Shown here: positions 36,573-45,597 of the stretch, one piece after another
Layout: every line of letters starts with the position of its first letter
How positions within the stretch are numbered: position 1 is the stretch's first letter
Source: Ectothiorhodospiraceae bacterium
Lineage (GTDB): Bacteria > Pseudomonadota > Gammaproteobacteria > SZUA-152
Assembly: GCA_002401775.2 (NCBI GenBank)
Contig: NVUB02000098.1
Coordinates: forward strand, 1-57,117
Reading direction: 5' to 3'
DNA: 57,117 nt
The notes under the pieces: model-generated
The model's database searches: none
Told to the model about the DNA's origin: nothing
The model's input: only the letters and a program-made list of their open reading frames with translations
Position numbers and translations under genes: made by a program

Positions 36573-37904
36573 TTAAATCGTTCCGTGTTTTGTTTCGACA
36601 TAGATTCCCATGTCTTTCAGCATGCCCGTGGGTAAGATGCCACCAGCACTGACAATAATACCGTCGTTTTCTATTTCAATTATTTTGCCTTCCTGTTCGA
36701 GTATCACGCTTTCCTTGGTGATTTCTGTGGTGTTGGATTTTAGCAGCACGGTGAGTTTTCCAGCCGCTTTAGCGGCTTCTACTTTTTGGCGGTTTTTTTC
36801 CTTGGCGCGGGAAAATGAACCGCTGCGATAGGAGATAGTGACTTGGGTGCCTGGCTCGTCGGCAATGCTGGTCGCCGCTTCCAATGCACTGTCTCCGCCA
36901 CCGACTACAAGGACTTTTTTGTTACGGTATTGCTCAGGGTCGGTAAGCCGGTAGACGACCTTGGGTAGTGCTTCGCCGGGCACTCCCAACTTGCGCGGTG
37001 AACCGCATCGGCCAATGGAAAGCAGAATATTTTTGGTTTTGTAGGTAGCCACGGGGGTCGTGACGATATAACCGTCATCATCCGGGGTAATAGATTCCAT
37101 GGCTTCGCTGCAATTGACTTTCAGCCCAGTGTCTTTGACCACGTTCTCCCAAAAAGCCATAAGTTCTTCTTTACTCGTTTCACGAAAACGTACCTTGCCA
37201 ACCATGGGGAGTTCAACCGGTTGAGTCATGACCACTTTGCCACGTGGAAAGTGGGAGACGGTACCCCCCAGCGTTTCCTGCTCCAGGGTAACAGCACGTA
37301 GCTTGTGCTTCATCGCGCACAATGAGGCTGAAAAACCGGACGGTCCTGCGCCGATAATGACAACATCGAGACGTTCAGGATCGTTGCTACGTTCTTTTTT
37401 GATGATGGACTCCATCGCTTGCCGGCCTTGAGTAATGGCGTTGCGGATCAGCCCCATACCCCCCAGTTCACCAGCTATGAAAATGCCGGGTACATTGGTT
37501 TCAAAGCTGGGATCTACCGTCGGAATATCAATGCCGCGATTTTCAGTTCCGAAAACGAGGGTAATGGCATCGACGGGGCAAGCACGCTTACAGGCTCCGT
37601 GGCCAATGCAATGGGTGGGATTTATAAGTTCTACTTTGTCGTGAATGATGGCGAGAACATTGCCCTCAGGGCAGGCCTTGGCGCAGGCATTACAGGCAAT
37701 GCACAAGTCGCGATTAATTAAAGGATGCAGTGAGGCGGGTTCGGTAAGGCCTGCTTGCACCGTTTCTTCTAACGTTTCTCGGTGACGGTGAGTCGCCGCA
37801 CGGGAGTGGCGGACGCGCCAGAGCCAGATAAGTGTGATGGGAACCAGGTAGACAAGCAAAATGCCGTACTGACTCGCGCTTTGTAGTAGAGATGTTGCAT
37901 CCAT
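36573..37904 (-). CDS. Membrane-anchored 2x[4Fe-4S] FAD/NAD(P) oxidoreductase
   Basis: 443 residues. Layout: one N-terminal transmembrane helix (about 12-29), two [4Fe-4S] motifs at about 67-115 (CIACNACAKACPEG and CIGHGACKRACPVDAI), then a thioredoxin-reductase-like part with two Rossmann fingerprints (VVIIGAGPSGFSA near 182 and VLVVGGGDSALEAATS near 318). No CxxC redox disulfide is seen, so it is not a thioredoxin reductase. It would pass electrons between NAD(P)H, flavin and ferredoxin-type clusters at the membrane. Divergently transcribed from the multiheme cytochrome operon, which suggests, but does not prove, a link. Confidence 0.85.
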   Translation of the reverse strand: MDATSLLQSASQYGILLVYLVPITLIWLWRVRHSRAATHRHRETLEETVQAGLTEPASLHPLINRDLCIACNACAKACPEGNVLAIIHDKVELINPTHCIGHGACKRACPVDAITLVFGTENRGIDIPTVDPSFETNVPGIFIAGELGGMGLIRNAITQGRQAMESIIKKERSNDPERLDVVIIGAGPSGFSASLCAMKHKLRAVTLEQETLGGTVSHFPRGKVVMTQPVELPMVGKVRFRETSKEELMAFWENVVKDTGLKVNCSEAMESITPDDDGYIVTTPVATYKTKNILLSIGRCGSPRKLGVPGEALPKVVYRLTDPEQYRNKKVLVVGGGDSALEAATSIADEPGTQVTISYRSGSFSRAKEKNRQKVEAAKAAGKLTVLLKSNTTEITKESVILEQEGKIIEIENDGIIVSAGGILPTGMLKDMGIYVETKHGTI

Positions 37905-38344
37905 ACGATTACTTATACCTTACAACCCGTCAATATAGTTTTATATCCATATCAATAATATCAAATTTTGTGGTGGGTCGTGGAACTAATCATGGCCCGA
38001 TAACGTTTATCTATCAGCCATTATAGGGTTGTGTGTGGTACCTGTGGAAGTGTTCTGAGTAGCAAAGCGGTTACAAAGTTTTGTTTTGGGATCTATGCCC
38101 TGTAATAAGTCCTGGAAAAATTATATCTTTCTCCGAAGAATGCCGTTATGGGCGTGTCGAGTATGCCCGTGGCTTACCGGTTCCTACAACGTTGTTATGT
38201 GAACAGGTAGTTTGGGATTCAGTCAATTGGACACCTGGGGCAGATACTGACTAGAGCGCCACGTTTTTATCAAAGCCTGGGTTTAGAAAGCCAGAGCAAG
38301 AAGGGCTGTACAAAAGCCCTTGCATGAACGTTGAGTAATAAGTC
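37905..38344. other. Divergent intergenic region of the cytochrome locus
   Basis: 440 bp between the oxidoreductase (-) and cytochrome (+) transcripts, which must contain both promoters. TTGAT-type half-sites occur on the minus strand at about 37950-37964 (ATCAATAATATCAA), in direct rather than inverted order, so not a proper FNR site. No coding frame is convincing. Confidence 0.45.
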
Positions 38345-39382
38345 GTGAGCAGTAGTGAAAAAACGATAACGATTGAATTAGATCCGTCTCCGGAGATGAG
38401 CGCGCGCGCCGAAAATGCTACCGCACTTTCTACCTCACCCTCACTCTCTACTTCACCCACTTCCGCAAAAGCGCCACCGGATACTCCGAAGTCAGTATCA
38501 GCCACTCCTCATTCGTTTTCGGGTGTGAAGGCAAAAGGTGTAGCCGGTGATGTTAGCCAGCTGGCCCGACGCGCTGAATTGTATTTTGCTCTGGGCTTAC
38601 TGGTGTTTATGGTGCTGTTATTTGTGATGGGCCGCATTTATTGGGATGAGCGTTATTACCATCCGGAAGAGGGGGTCGGATACTGGCTGGGCTTGGTGGG
38701 TGGCGTGATGATGTTGCTGGCGATGGTCTATGGCCTGTTCAAACATATTCCCGCATTGCGAACACTGGGCTGGATGAAACGCTGGCTGGGATTGCACATT
38801 TTTTTCGGCATCGTTGGGCCCGTTCTGGTATTGGTGCATTCCACTTTTCGGTTGGGTTCGCTTAATGGTGCGGTTGCGCTCATTTCCATGTTGCTGGTTT
38901 TTCTCAGTGGTGTCATGGGGCGTTTCCTGTATTCTAAAATTCATTACGGTCTGGGGGGCAGTAAGGCGCAATTGGTTGATGTACAGAGCAGCCTGGTAAC
39001 GGCGGGGAAGCGTATTAAATCGCGCCGCCTGGATGCTTTTGCAGACTCGGTGATGTCTCAACCGTCCAGCCTGTTTAATGCGGGGCTGGATTTAATGGCA
39101 TTTGGGTGGCGGAGTCGTTGGCTGGCTTTTCAGTTGCGCCGTGATATGTATCGTCATTTGAAGTCTATGGCAGCAGAAGAATCCTGGGACATACCAGAAT
39201 TGCGCCGCCAGCGTAAAATATTCCGAGGTCAGCTACAAACCTATATGTTCACACTGCGCAAGGTTGCTTTGTTCAGTGTTTACGAACGTTTCTTTTCTTT
39301 TTGGCGGCATGCGCATGTGCCGTTGTTATATCTGCTGTTATTCAGCGGAGTCATTCATGTGATTTCAGTGCACATGTACTAA
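38345..39382 (+). CDS. Five-helix membrane protein, probable b-type cytochrome
   Basis: 345 residues, GTG start. A cytoplasmic Ser/Thr/Pro-rich tail (1-75, SLSTSPTS) is followed by hydrophobic segments at about 79-96, 113-133, 148-168, 175-195 and 325-343. Histidines lie in or at the helices: H151 and H165 in GLHIFFGIVGPVLVLVHSTF, and H324 and H338 in HVPLLYLLLFSGVIHVIS, a pattern suited to one or two b hemes. No named family recognised. It is followed 10 bp later by the 21-heme cytochrome gene, so it is the likely quinone-facing inner-membrane module of the conduit. Confidence 0.75.
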   Translation: MSSSEKTITIELDPSPEMSARAENATALSTSPSLSTSPTSAKAPPDTPKSVSATPHSFSGVKAKGVAGDVSQLARRAELYFALGLLVFMVLLFVMGRIYWDERYYHPEEGVGYWLGLVGGVMMLLAMVYGLFKHIPALRTLGWMKRWLGLHIFFGIVGPVLVLVHSTFRLGSLNGAVALISMLLVFLSGVMGRFLYSKIHYGLGGSKAQLVDVQSSLVTAGKRIKSRRLDAFADSVMSQPSSLFNAGLDLMAFGWRSRWLAFQLRRDMYRHLKSMAAEESWDIPELRRQRKIFRGQLQTYMFTLRKVALFSVYERFFSFWRHAHVPLLYLLLFSGVIHVISVHMY

Positions 39383-39392
39383 CGCCAAGAAA

Positions 39393-41117
39393 ATGCTCGC
39401 AAGAAAGCTATTATTCAATATTTTCAATGTCTTTATCGCTGCTGTTTTCACGGTAGCGTGGGCTGGCGTACAAGCGAGTGTGCTCGGCGCCATGGAAAAA
39501 GCATTAATGCCGGGTGAACTGTCGTCGCCCCATGCAAAACTCGAAGATAGTTGTTCCGATTGCCACAAGTTATTTGGTCAGGAAGCGCAAAACCGTCTTT
39601 GCCTAGATTGTCATGATCATAAAAATATTGCGGAAGATATTCAGAAAAGGAAAGGTTATCACGGGCGTATTCCCGGTATAAAAAATAAAGAGTGTCGCGT
39701 TTGTCACTCAGAACATAAAGGCCGGCAACATTCCATCGTCTTATTGGATAAACAAGCCTTTGACCACCAGTTGACGGATTTTCCTTTGCGTGGGCGTCAT
39801 CGCGATGCACCTTGCAAGGCGTGCCATTTGGAAGATAAAAAAACCAACAAGCAAAAGCCGTATCACCAAGCCTCCAGTCAATGCATTCAATGCCATAAGT
39901 CCGACGATGCCCATAAAGGGCAATTAGGTAAACAATGTGAAAGTTGTCACACGCAAACCCGCTGGCTGGATTTTCGTTTTGACCACTCGGCGACAAAATT
40001 CAAGCTGGAAGGCAAGCACAAAGGGGTGGATTGCCGAAACTGTCATCCCCAGCAAAAATATAGTGACTTACCGCAAAAATGTGTTTCCTGTCATCAACGT
40101 GATGATAAACATAATGGTCACTATGGCAAAAAGTGTCAGGATTGCCATACGGTTTCAGGTTGGAGTAATCAGCACTTTAATCATGACAAGGATACGGAAT
40201 ATCCATTGCAAGGAAAGCACAAAAAAGTGAGATGCCAGCAGTGTCATCGGAGTGATGGATACACACAATATGTTGAGGATGGCGCCAGAAAGAACATTAA
40301 AAAATTAAAAACGGATTGTTACGCTTGTCATCGTTTGCAGGATGAACACAAAGGACAGTTTGGTCGAAAATGTATGTCTTGCCACAGTGTTAAGGGGTGG
40401 GAAAAACAAAAATTTGATCATCAAAAAACGGACTTCCCCTTAAAAGGAAAGCATAAAAAACTGGCCTGTGGTGATTGCCATTCAGGTGAAGTTTCTAGCG
40501 CTGAAACGTCTGCGTTAAGACAGAAAAAAATGGCGTTGGATACTACATGCATTTCTTGCCATCAATTGGACGATGTCCACCGTGAACAGCAAGGGAAAAA
40601 ATGTCAGGAATGTCACAATGAAACAGGTTGGCAAAACAAGGTGGTTTTTGATCATAATCTGGTGAAGTTTCCACTTTTAGGCGCGCACTCTGCATTGGCC
40701 TGTGAAGAATGTCACAGTTCCGGAAGTTTTAAGGACACCAAAGGACAGTGTTTATCGTGTCATAGGGAAGATGATTATCATGACCAGAGCCTGGGAACGA
40801 AATGTGAACGCTGTCACTACGTGGGTGATTGGAAGGCCTGGGAGTTTGATCATGACAAACAAACGGAATTTACACTGACGGGTAAGCATGAAGGCATTGT
40901 TTGTAGTGCCTGTCATCAAAACCCGGTGACTCTCCATATGGGAAGAGCGACGGAAGGCATAAAAGGTAAAGGTAATGGAAAAGGTGTAATCGAAAAATTT
41001 ACTATGCCGTCGGACTGTCAGGATTGTCACTTACAAGATGATGCACACGATGGTGAATTCGGTCGGCACTGTCAACGCTGTCACAATACGGAGTCGTTTT
41101 CTGACGTTCAGCTGTGA
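39393..41117 (+). CDS. 21-heme c-type cytochrome
   Basis: 574 residues with a signal peptide (about 1-29, ending VQAS). I count 21 CXXCH motifs, from C54-H58 (CSDCH) to C560-H564 (CQRCH), about one heme per 27 residues. Repeated segments FDHxxTxFxLxGKHKxxxCxxCH alternate with CxxCHxxDDxHxGxxGxxCxxCH, supplying extra axial-ligand histidines. No lipobox. Such proteins carry electrons across the periplasm or at the surface. Second gene of the operon. Confidence 0.93.
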   Translation: MLARKLLFNIFNVFIAAVFTVAWAGVQASVLGAMEKALMPGELSSPHAKLEDSCSDCHKLFGQEAQNRLCLDCHDHKNIAEDIQKRKGYHGRIPGIKNKECRVCHSEHKGRQHSIVLLDKQAFDHQLTDFPLRGRHRDAPCKACHLEDKKTNKQKPYHQASSQCIQCHKSDDAHKGQLGKQCESCHTQTRWLDFRFDHSATKFKLEGKHKGVDCRNCHPQQKYSDLPQKCVSCHQRDDKHNGHYGKKCQDCHTVSGWSNQHFNHDKDTEYPLQGKHKKVRCQQCHRSDGYTQYVEDGARKNIKKLKTDCYACHRLQDEHKGQFGRKCMSCHSVKGWEKQKFDHQKTDFPLKGKHKKLACGDCHSGEVSSAETSALRQKKMALDTTCISCHQLDDVHREQQGKKCQECHNETGWQNKVVFDHNLVKFPLLGAHSALACEECHSSGSFKDTKGQCLSCHREDDYHDQSLGTKCERCHYVGDWKAWEFDHDKQTEFTLTGKHEGIVCSACHQNPVTLHMGRATEGIKGKGNGKGVIEKFTMPSDCQDCHLQDDAHDGEFGRHCQRCHNTESFSDVQL

Positions 41118-41172
41118 TGCTTGATAACAAAATGTGAATTCAAGGGCGATTAACACGGTCTCGATGTGCCAG

Positions 41173-41214
41173 GTTAAGGACTGGAAATTAAATAACTTAT
41201 ACAAGTAGTGCTCT
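41173..41214. repeat. Dispersed TAAGGA...AATAACTT repeat, partial copy
   Basis: GTTAAGGACTGGAAATTAAATAACTTATACAAGTAGTGCTCT-type sequence matching 56927-56968 at most positions and related to the left arm of 45901-46015. It lies in the 172-bp gap between the two multiheme cytochrome genes. Confidence 0.6.
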
Positions 41215-41289
41215 TAAGCAGGAATGATAATGGTATAAATTATTGAGTTTCAATTCCTAAGCGGCAGGGATGAAATATAGGGTGGTGGT

Positions 41290-42870
41290 ATGAAGATGAG
41301 TAATGGATTTATTTCACACATTTTATTATTGCTTGTAGTGGGGGTATTTTTTCCAAGTGCTGGAATCTCCGCGCCGCAGCAAGGAGAAAATCGCTCTTTC
41401 GATCATTTTGAAACAGGGTTTCCATTAGCGGGCCAACATCAGACAGTGCCCTGTGCCGCTTGCCATCTACGCGGGGTTTTTAAGGGTACGCCATCAACCT
41501 GTAACGGTTGCCATAATGCTTCCATTGCACCGGGTAAACCCGTTGGGCATGTTGCAAGCACTGCTGCCTGTGATAATTGTCATACAATATTTACGTGGCA
41601 AACCGCTGCCATGGATCATTCATCCGTGGTGGGCCAGTGTACTCAGTGTCATAATAACAATTTACCGGCCCAACATATTCAAACCCGAGCCCAGTGTGAC
41701 GAGTGTCATGGCACCATTGGCTGGTTGCCTGCTCGATTCACACATTCAGCCGTCACTGAAAAATGCAGCAATTGCCACAATAGTGTTACGGCGCAAGGTA
41801 AGTCGGCAGCGCATATTCAAACGACAGCTCAGTGCGATGATTGTCATTCCACGAATGCCTGGTCGCCTACGAGTTTTGATCACAGTGCAGTATCTGCGCG
41901 TTGCAGTAGTTGTCACAATAATGTTCAGGCGACGGGCAAATCTGCCAGCCATGTCCCCACCACAAGCGAATGTGATAGTTGCCATACGAATACGGCCTGG
42001 GTTCCTGCTAATTTTGCTCATGACAATATTACCGGAACCTGCATGGCTTGCCACAATGACATAACGGCTACGGGAAAATCAGATAATCATTTACCGGCAA
42101 TATCGGATTGCAAGGATTGCCATAGTACCGTTGCCTGGTTACCCGCGAACTTTCTACATGATGGGATTACCGGCGCCTGTAGCACTTGCCATAACGGGAG
42201 TATCGCATTGGGCAAACCGAGTAACCATATTCAAACCACCGGCGGGTGTGACGTGTGCCATAACAGTAACGCCTGGTTACCCGCCAGTTTTGATCACAGT
42301 ACGGTAACAGGCTCTTGTAATAGTTGCCATAATAGCTCGACGGCAACGGGTAAGCCTGATGGCCATGTAACCACTTCTGGTGAATGTGGCGTATGCCACA
42401 TGACGAACGCCTGGTTGCCAGCGACCTTTGATCACAGCTCTTCCAGTGGTATCTGCACGAGTTGCCATAATGGTGTTACCGCGCGAGGTAAGGCCGATGA
42501 CCATTTTATATCTTCAAAACAATGTGATGTTTGTCATACCACGCAAAGTTGGGTGCCTGCACGATACACCCATATAGGATCCGGGTACCCAAATGGCCAT
42601 GCCGGGTTTTCATGTACTCGCTGCCACAAAGGAAATAGTGAAACGTCGGTGTGGGAAAATTCCAGTTACAAACCCGATTGCGCGGGCTGTCATTCCGATA
42701 ATTGGAAACGTGGGCCGCATAAAAAGACGGAAGACCCCCGGACCATTTTTTATACTGTGAGTGAGTTACGTGACTGTACAACGTCGTGTCATATCTATAA
42801 TGACAATACGTTTACGTCAATTAAGGAGCGGCGCAACAGAAAACATAGCGCAACGGGTGGGGAATTTTAA
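41290..42870 (+). CDS. 20-heme c-type cytochrome with tandem heme-pair repeats
   Basis: 526 residues; signal peptide about 1-28 (ending GISA). I count 19 CXXCH motifs from C55-H59 plus one CX3CH (CTTSCH) near the C-terminus. The middle is built of about eight tandem units of about 40 residues, each with two hemes (CSSCHNNVQATGKSASHV... then CDSCHTNTAWVPANFAHDN). The family resembles multiheme cytochromes beside outer-membrane porins. No lipobox. Third gene of the operon. Confidence 0.93.
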   Translation: MKMSNGFISHILLLLVVGVFFPSAGISAPQQGENRSFDHFETGFPLAGQHQTVPCAACHLRGVFKGTPSTCNGCHNASIAPGKPVGHVASTAACDNCHTIFTWQTAAMDHSSVVGQCTQCHNNNLPAQHIQTRAQCDECHGTIGWLPARFTHSAVTEKCSNCHNSVTAQGKSAAHIQTTAQCDDCHSTNAWSPTSFDHSAVSARCSSCHNNVQATGKSASHVPTTSECDSCHTNTAWVPANFAHDNITGTCMACHNDITATGKSDNHLPAISDCKDCHSTVAWLPANFLHDGITGACSTCHNGSIALGKPSNHIQTTGGCDVCHNSNAWLPASFDHSTVTGSCNSCHNSSTATGKPDGHVTTSGECGVCHMTNAWLPATFDHSSSSGICTSCHNGVTARGKADDHFISSKQCDVCHTTQSWVPARYTHIGSGYPNGHAGFSCTRCHKGNSETSVWENSSYKPDCAGCHSDNWKRGPHKKTEDPRTIFYTVSELRDCTTSCHIYNDNTFTSIKERRNRKHSATGGEF

Positions 42871-42901
42871 GCTTGCTCCGATTTTTAGACGTTAGTTTTC
42901 T

Positions 42902-44992
42902 GTGAAGGCTTTACGGTTTTTTTACTCCTTGCTGGGGGGATGCCTTTTGGGCATCTCTCAGGTATGGGCGTTGCCGAGTCAATCGCTCGAGAGTATTGAA
43001 TACCTGACTCATCAGGACATGGCGGCTATTGAAATCGGGTTTTCTGAGCCGGTTATCTATTTGTCGAATTTTCCACTGGAATCTGGCGGTTCATTACAGG
43101 TCTTTTTAGGGCCTCGCACTGCTGTGGATGCTGAAGTGGATAACCTTCCCTTTGCGCAGGTGATGTCGGCACCCCTTTCCAACGAGATACCATTAAGCCA
43201 GGTCACTTTCCGTATTAATGATGCGAGAGAACTTTCTATTGTGGTGGATTTTAAACGAGTGGTAAAATTTTCGGTCTCGGCTGGCCGCAGTATCTATTCG
43301 CTATTGATTGTATTGCCTGAGCTTAAGGTGACACAGGCCGTGCGTTTAATAAATACCCAGGTGTTGGAAGTGACGGATAGCAAGGCATTTAAACTTTTGA
43401 GCCTGGGGCGACAGGCATTAAAGCAGCGAAAAAATACCTCGGCAATTAGAATTTTTACCAAGATGCTTGGCTTGCCCGAGAGTCTGGAGCGCCAGGAGGC
43501 GGTGGAGCTGTTAGGCGTGGCCCGGGAACGTAATCAGCAAAAAGCCCATGCAAAGGCCATGTACCGGGAATATTTGAAAACATATCCTAATAGTGAAGGC
43601 GCTATTCGGGTTAAACAACGTCTGCAAGATTTATTACGTGCTCAATTAAAACCCAGGGCACGATTGAAGGCGGTGAAAAAAACGAAAAATACTAAAACGA
43701 CTTCTCGTCTCTATGGCAGTATTGCGCAGTATTATTATCGTGGCGTCAACCGTGTGGACGATGGTGGGAGTTCCGTCGATCAATCATTATTGTTAAATCA
43801 GTTATCCGTTAATTGGCGAATCCGCAGTGCAGAGTATGAAATCCGTAATTTTGTATATGCCAGTCAAAGTTACGATTTTTCCAGTGATACTGGTAAGGCA
43901 ATTACGCTGGAAACCGCTTATAGCCAATTTAAAAATAACCACTGGGAGCTTTCCGGGCGTGCGGGTCGGCAAACGGGCTCCGGTGGTGGTGTACTGGGAA
44001 AGTTTGATGGCTTGCGTGCCCGTTATGATGCTAGTCGAAAAGTGGCGATAAATGCAGTGGCAGGGTATCCCGTTGACATCAGTGACAAACGCGGTATTCA
44101 ATCTCAGAAACCCTTTTGGGGTTTTGGTTTTGAGCTTGACGGTGAAGGTCGTGAGGTGGATGTATTACCTTATTACATTCGACAGGAGGTGGATGGCATT
44201 ATTGACCGTGAGGCTATCGGCAGTGAATTCCGTTTTTTTCATAAATTGGGAAATTTTTACGGCCTGGTTGATTTCGATATTCATTATTCAGACCTCAATA
44301 TTTATTTGTTTCGTGGACAGTACAACTGGCGTAAAAAAACCATTTTTAATCTGAATTTTGATTATCGCAATAGTCCTTTGTTATTTACCTCAAATGCGTT
44401 GATTGGACGGTCAGATGTGTCGACCATCGATAATTTACTGGGGATTCGCAGTGAAAACCGTATTAATGCACTGGCTGAAAATCGCGTGGGTAATGCAAAG
44501 ACACTATCGCTGGGTGTGAGCCACACTTTTAGCGCACGTTATCAACTTAACGCCGATATGACGTATGCTCAACAGCATTTTATTGTCGATGATGTCAGGC
44601 CGGGTTTTTTGGTCAGCGAAAGTGATCAGCAGATTTATATTTCCAGCCAATTTATTGCTAATCAATGGCTTAATGATCGAGATACCAGTGTGCTGGGTAT
44701 GCGGCTCTCACAGACCAATAGTTATAATGAACTCTCTCTTTCGATTTCCAATCGTTTACCGTTAATGAACAAGTGGAAATTTGATACCCGGCTTCGGGTC
44801 GATTTTCGAGACAATGAGTCGGGCGAAAAGCTGACAAAATATCGACCTTCGGTAAAGTGGGATTTTCGTAAAAAACAGATGATGTACTACGAGGCTGAAC
44901 TTGGTATGGAACTATGGCAATACGGAGGGAATTCATCCAATCCGAATTTTCAACGGTTTTTTGTCAACCTGGGTTATCGTTGGAGTTTTTGA
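42902..44992 (+). CDS. Outer-membrane beta-barrel with AMIN-like and TPR N-terminal domains
   Basis: 696 residues, GTG start. Signal peptide about 1-23 (GISQVWA), then an AMIN-like beta domain (about 28-140), TPR-type helices (about 155-245, LGRQALKQRKNTSAIRIF; REYLKTYPNSEGAIRVKQRL), then about 430 residues of alternating strands ending FFVNLGYRWSF with a terminal Phe, the outer-membrane barrel signature. Last gene of the operon, 31 bp after the 20-heme cytochrome. Proposed sheath or pore for cytochrome contact across the outer membrane. Confidence 0.82.
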   Translation: MKALRFFYSLLGGCLLGISQVWALPSQSLESIEYLTHQDMAAIEIGFSEPVIYLSNFPLESGGSLQVFLGPRTAVDAEVDNLPFAQVMSAPLSNEIPLSQVTFRINDARELSIVVDFKRVVKFSVSAGRSIYSLLIVLPELKVTQAVRLINTQVLEVTDSKAFKLLSLGRQALKQRKNTSAIRIFTKMLGLPESLERQEAVELLGVARERNQQKAHAKAMYREYLKTYPNSEGAIRVKQRLQDLLRAQLKPRARLKAVKKTKNTKTTSRLYGSIAQYYYRGVNRVDDGGSSVDQSLLLNQLSVNWRIRSAEYEIRNFVYASQSYDFSSDTGKAITLETAYSQFKNNHWELSGRAGRQTGSGGGVLGKFDGLRARYDASRKVAINAVAGYPVDISDKRGIQSQKPFWGFGFELDGEGREVDVLPYYIRQEVDGIIDREAIGSEFRFFHKLGNFYGLVDFDIHYSDLNIYLFRGQYNWRKKTIFNLNFDYRNSPLLFTSNALIGRSDVSTIDNLLGIRSENRINALAENRVGNAKTLSLGVSHTFSARYQLNADMTYAQQHFIVDDVRPGFLVSESDQQIYISSQFIANQWLNDRDTSVLGMRLSQTNSYNELSLSISNRLPLMNKWKFDTRLRVDFRDNESGEKLTKYRPSVKWDFRKKQMMYYEAELGMELWQYGGNSSNPNFQRFFVNLGYRWSF

Positions 44993-45000
44993 TGGTAAAG

Positions 45001-45240
45001 ATGCCGACAATACGTCCTTATAGGCTCAACAGCCGAATCCATGCGGCTGACGTTTCTGCACACAGGGTATCCTTTTATACTGATTCATTAGTAGATATGT
45101 ATGAAGACAACGCAACTCTACACAACTCTATACAACTCTATACAACAACTCCCAAACAACAAACAACCGTCATACCGGACTTGATCCGGTATCCAGACGC
45201 GGAATATGAAAATGGCGGGTTATTACCTGATTTTGAATAA
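45001..45240. repeat. Intergenic repeat family R289, copy 1
   Basis: Diverged first copy of the unit found at 45309-45597 and 45598-45887. Shared parts: TAGGCTCAACAGCCG, GCGGCTGACG, CACACAGGGTATCCTTTT, and CCGTCATACCGGACTTGATCCGG followed by GCGGAATATGAAAA. It also contains a 10-bp tandem ACAACTCTAT run (45111-45150). No gene. Confidence 0.7.
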
Positions 45241-45308
45241 CCGTGACCACAGACCCTAAACCTGTCCTTAGCCTAATAAACGCTGTGAATACGTCATAGA
45301 AAGCCTGT

Positions 45309-45597
45309 TGCTTTTACACTTTTTTAACAACCCAAATTATTAACTACTGGTACATATGAAAAGGCTACCCTGTGTGCAAAAGACGCCGTAAAACCATCCC
45401 TGTAGGCTCAACAGCCGCATCCCTGCGGCTGATGCTTTTGCACACAGGGCAGCCTTTCCTTTTGGTATATCCGTCGGTATGCATGACGACAACGAAAAAA
45501 CACAACAACCCCCAACGACCCCCAATAACCGTCAGGCCGGGCTTGACCCGGCATCCAGGCGCGGAATATGAAATATTGCCTGATGTAGAATAACCGT
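45309..45597. repeat. Intergenic repeat R289, copy 2
   Basis: 289-bp unit in direct tandem with copy 3. Contains a long imperfect hairpin whose arms are AAGGCTACCCTGTGTGCAAAAG (45361-45382) and CTTTTGCACACAGGGCAGCCTT (about 45435-45456), enclosing an inner CAGCCGCATCCCTGCGGCTG hairpin. Then comes CCGTCAGGCCGGGCTTGACCCGG. Confidence 0.8.

Noticed and set aside
37419-37721. 100-residue plus-strand frame within the oxidoreductase gene
   Set aside because: Antisense shadow of the [4Fe-4S] region of the minus-strand gene.
37950-37964. FNR-like site upstream of the cytochrome operon
   Set aside because: The half-sites are direct repeats, not the inverted TTGAT-N4-ATCAA arrangement.
39393-41117. 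Possibility that the 21-heme protein is a NrfH/NapC or octaheme nitrite reductase-type enzyme
   Set aside because: No CXXCK catalytic heme site and no non-heme enzymatic domain; the motif spacing is that of repeat wires.
44914-45240. Frame of 108 residues after the barrel gene
   Set aside because: Starts inside the barrel gene and encodes repeat R289 copy 1, including the TTPKQQTTVIPDLIRYPD-type peptide typical of intergenic CCGTCAT repeats.
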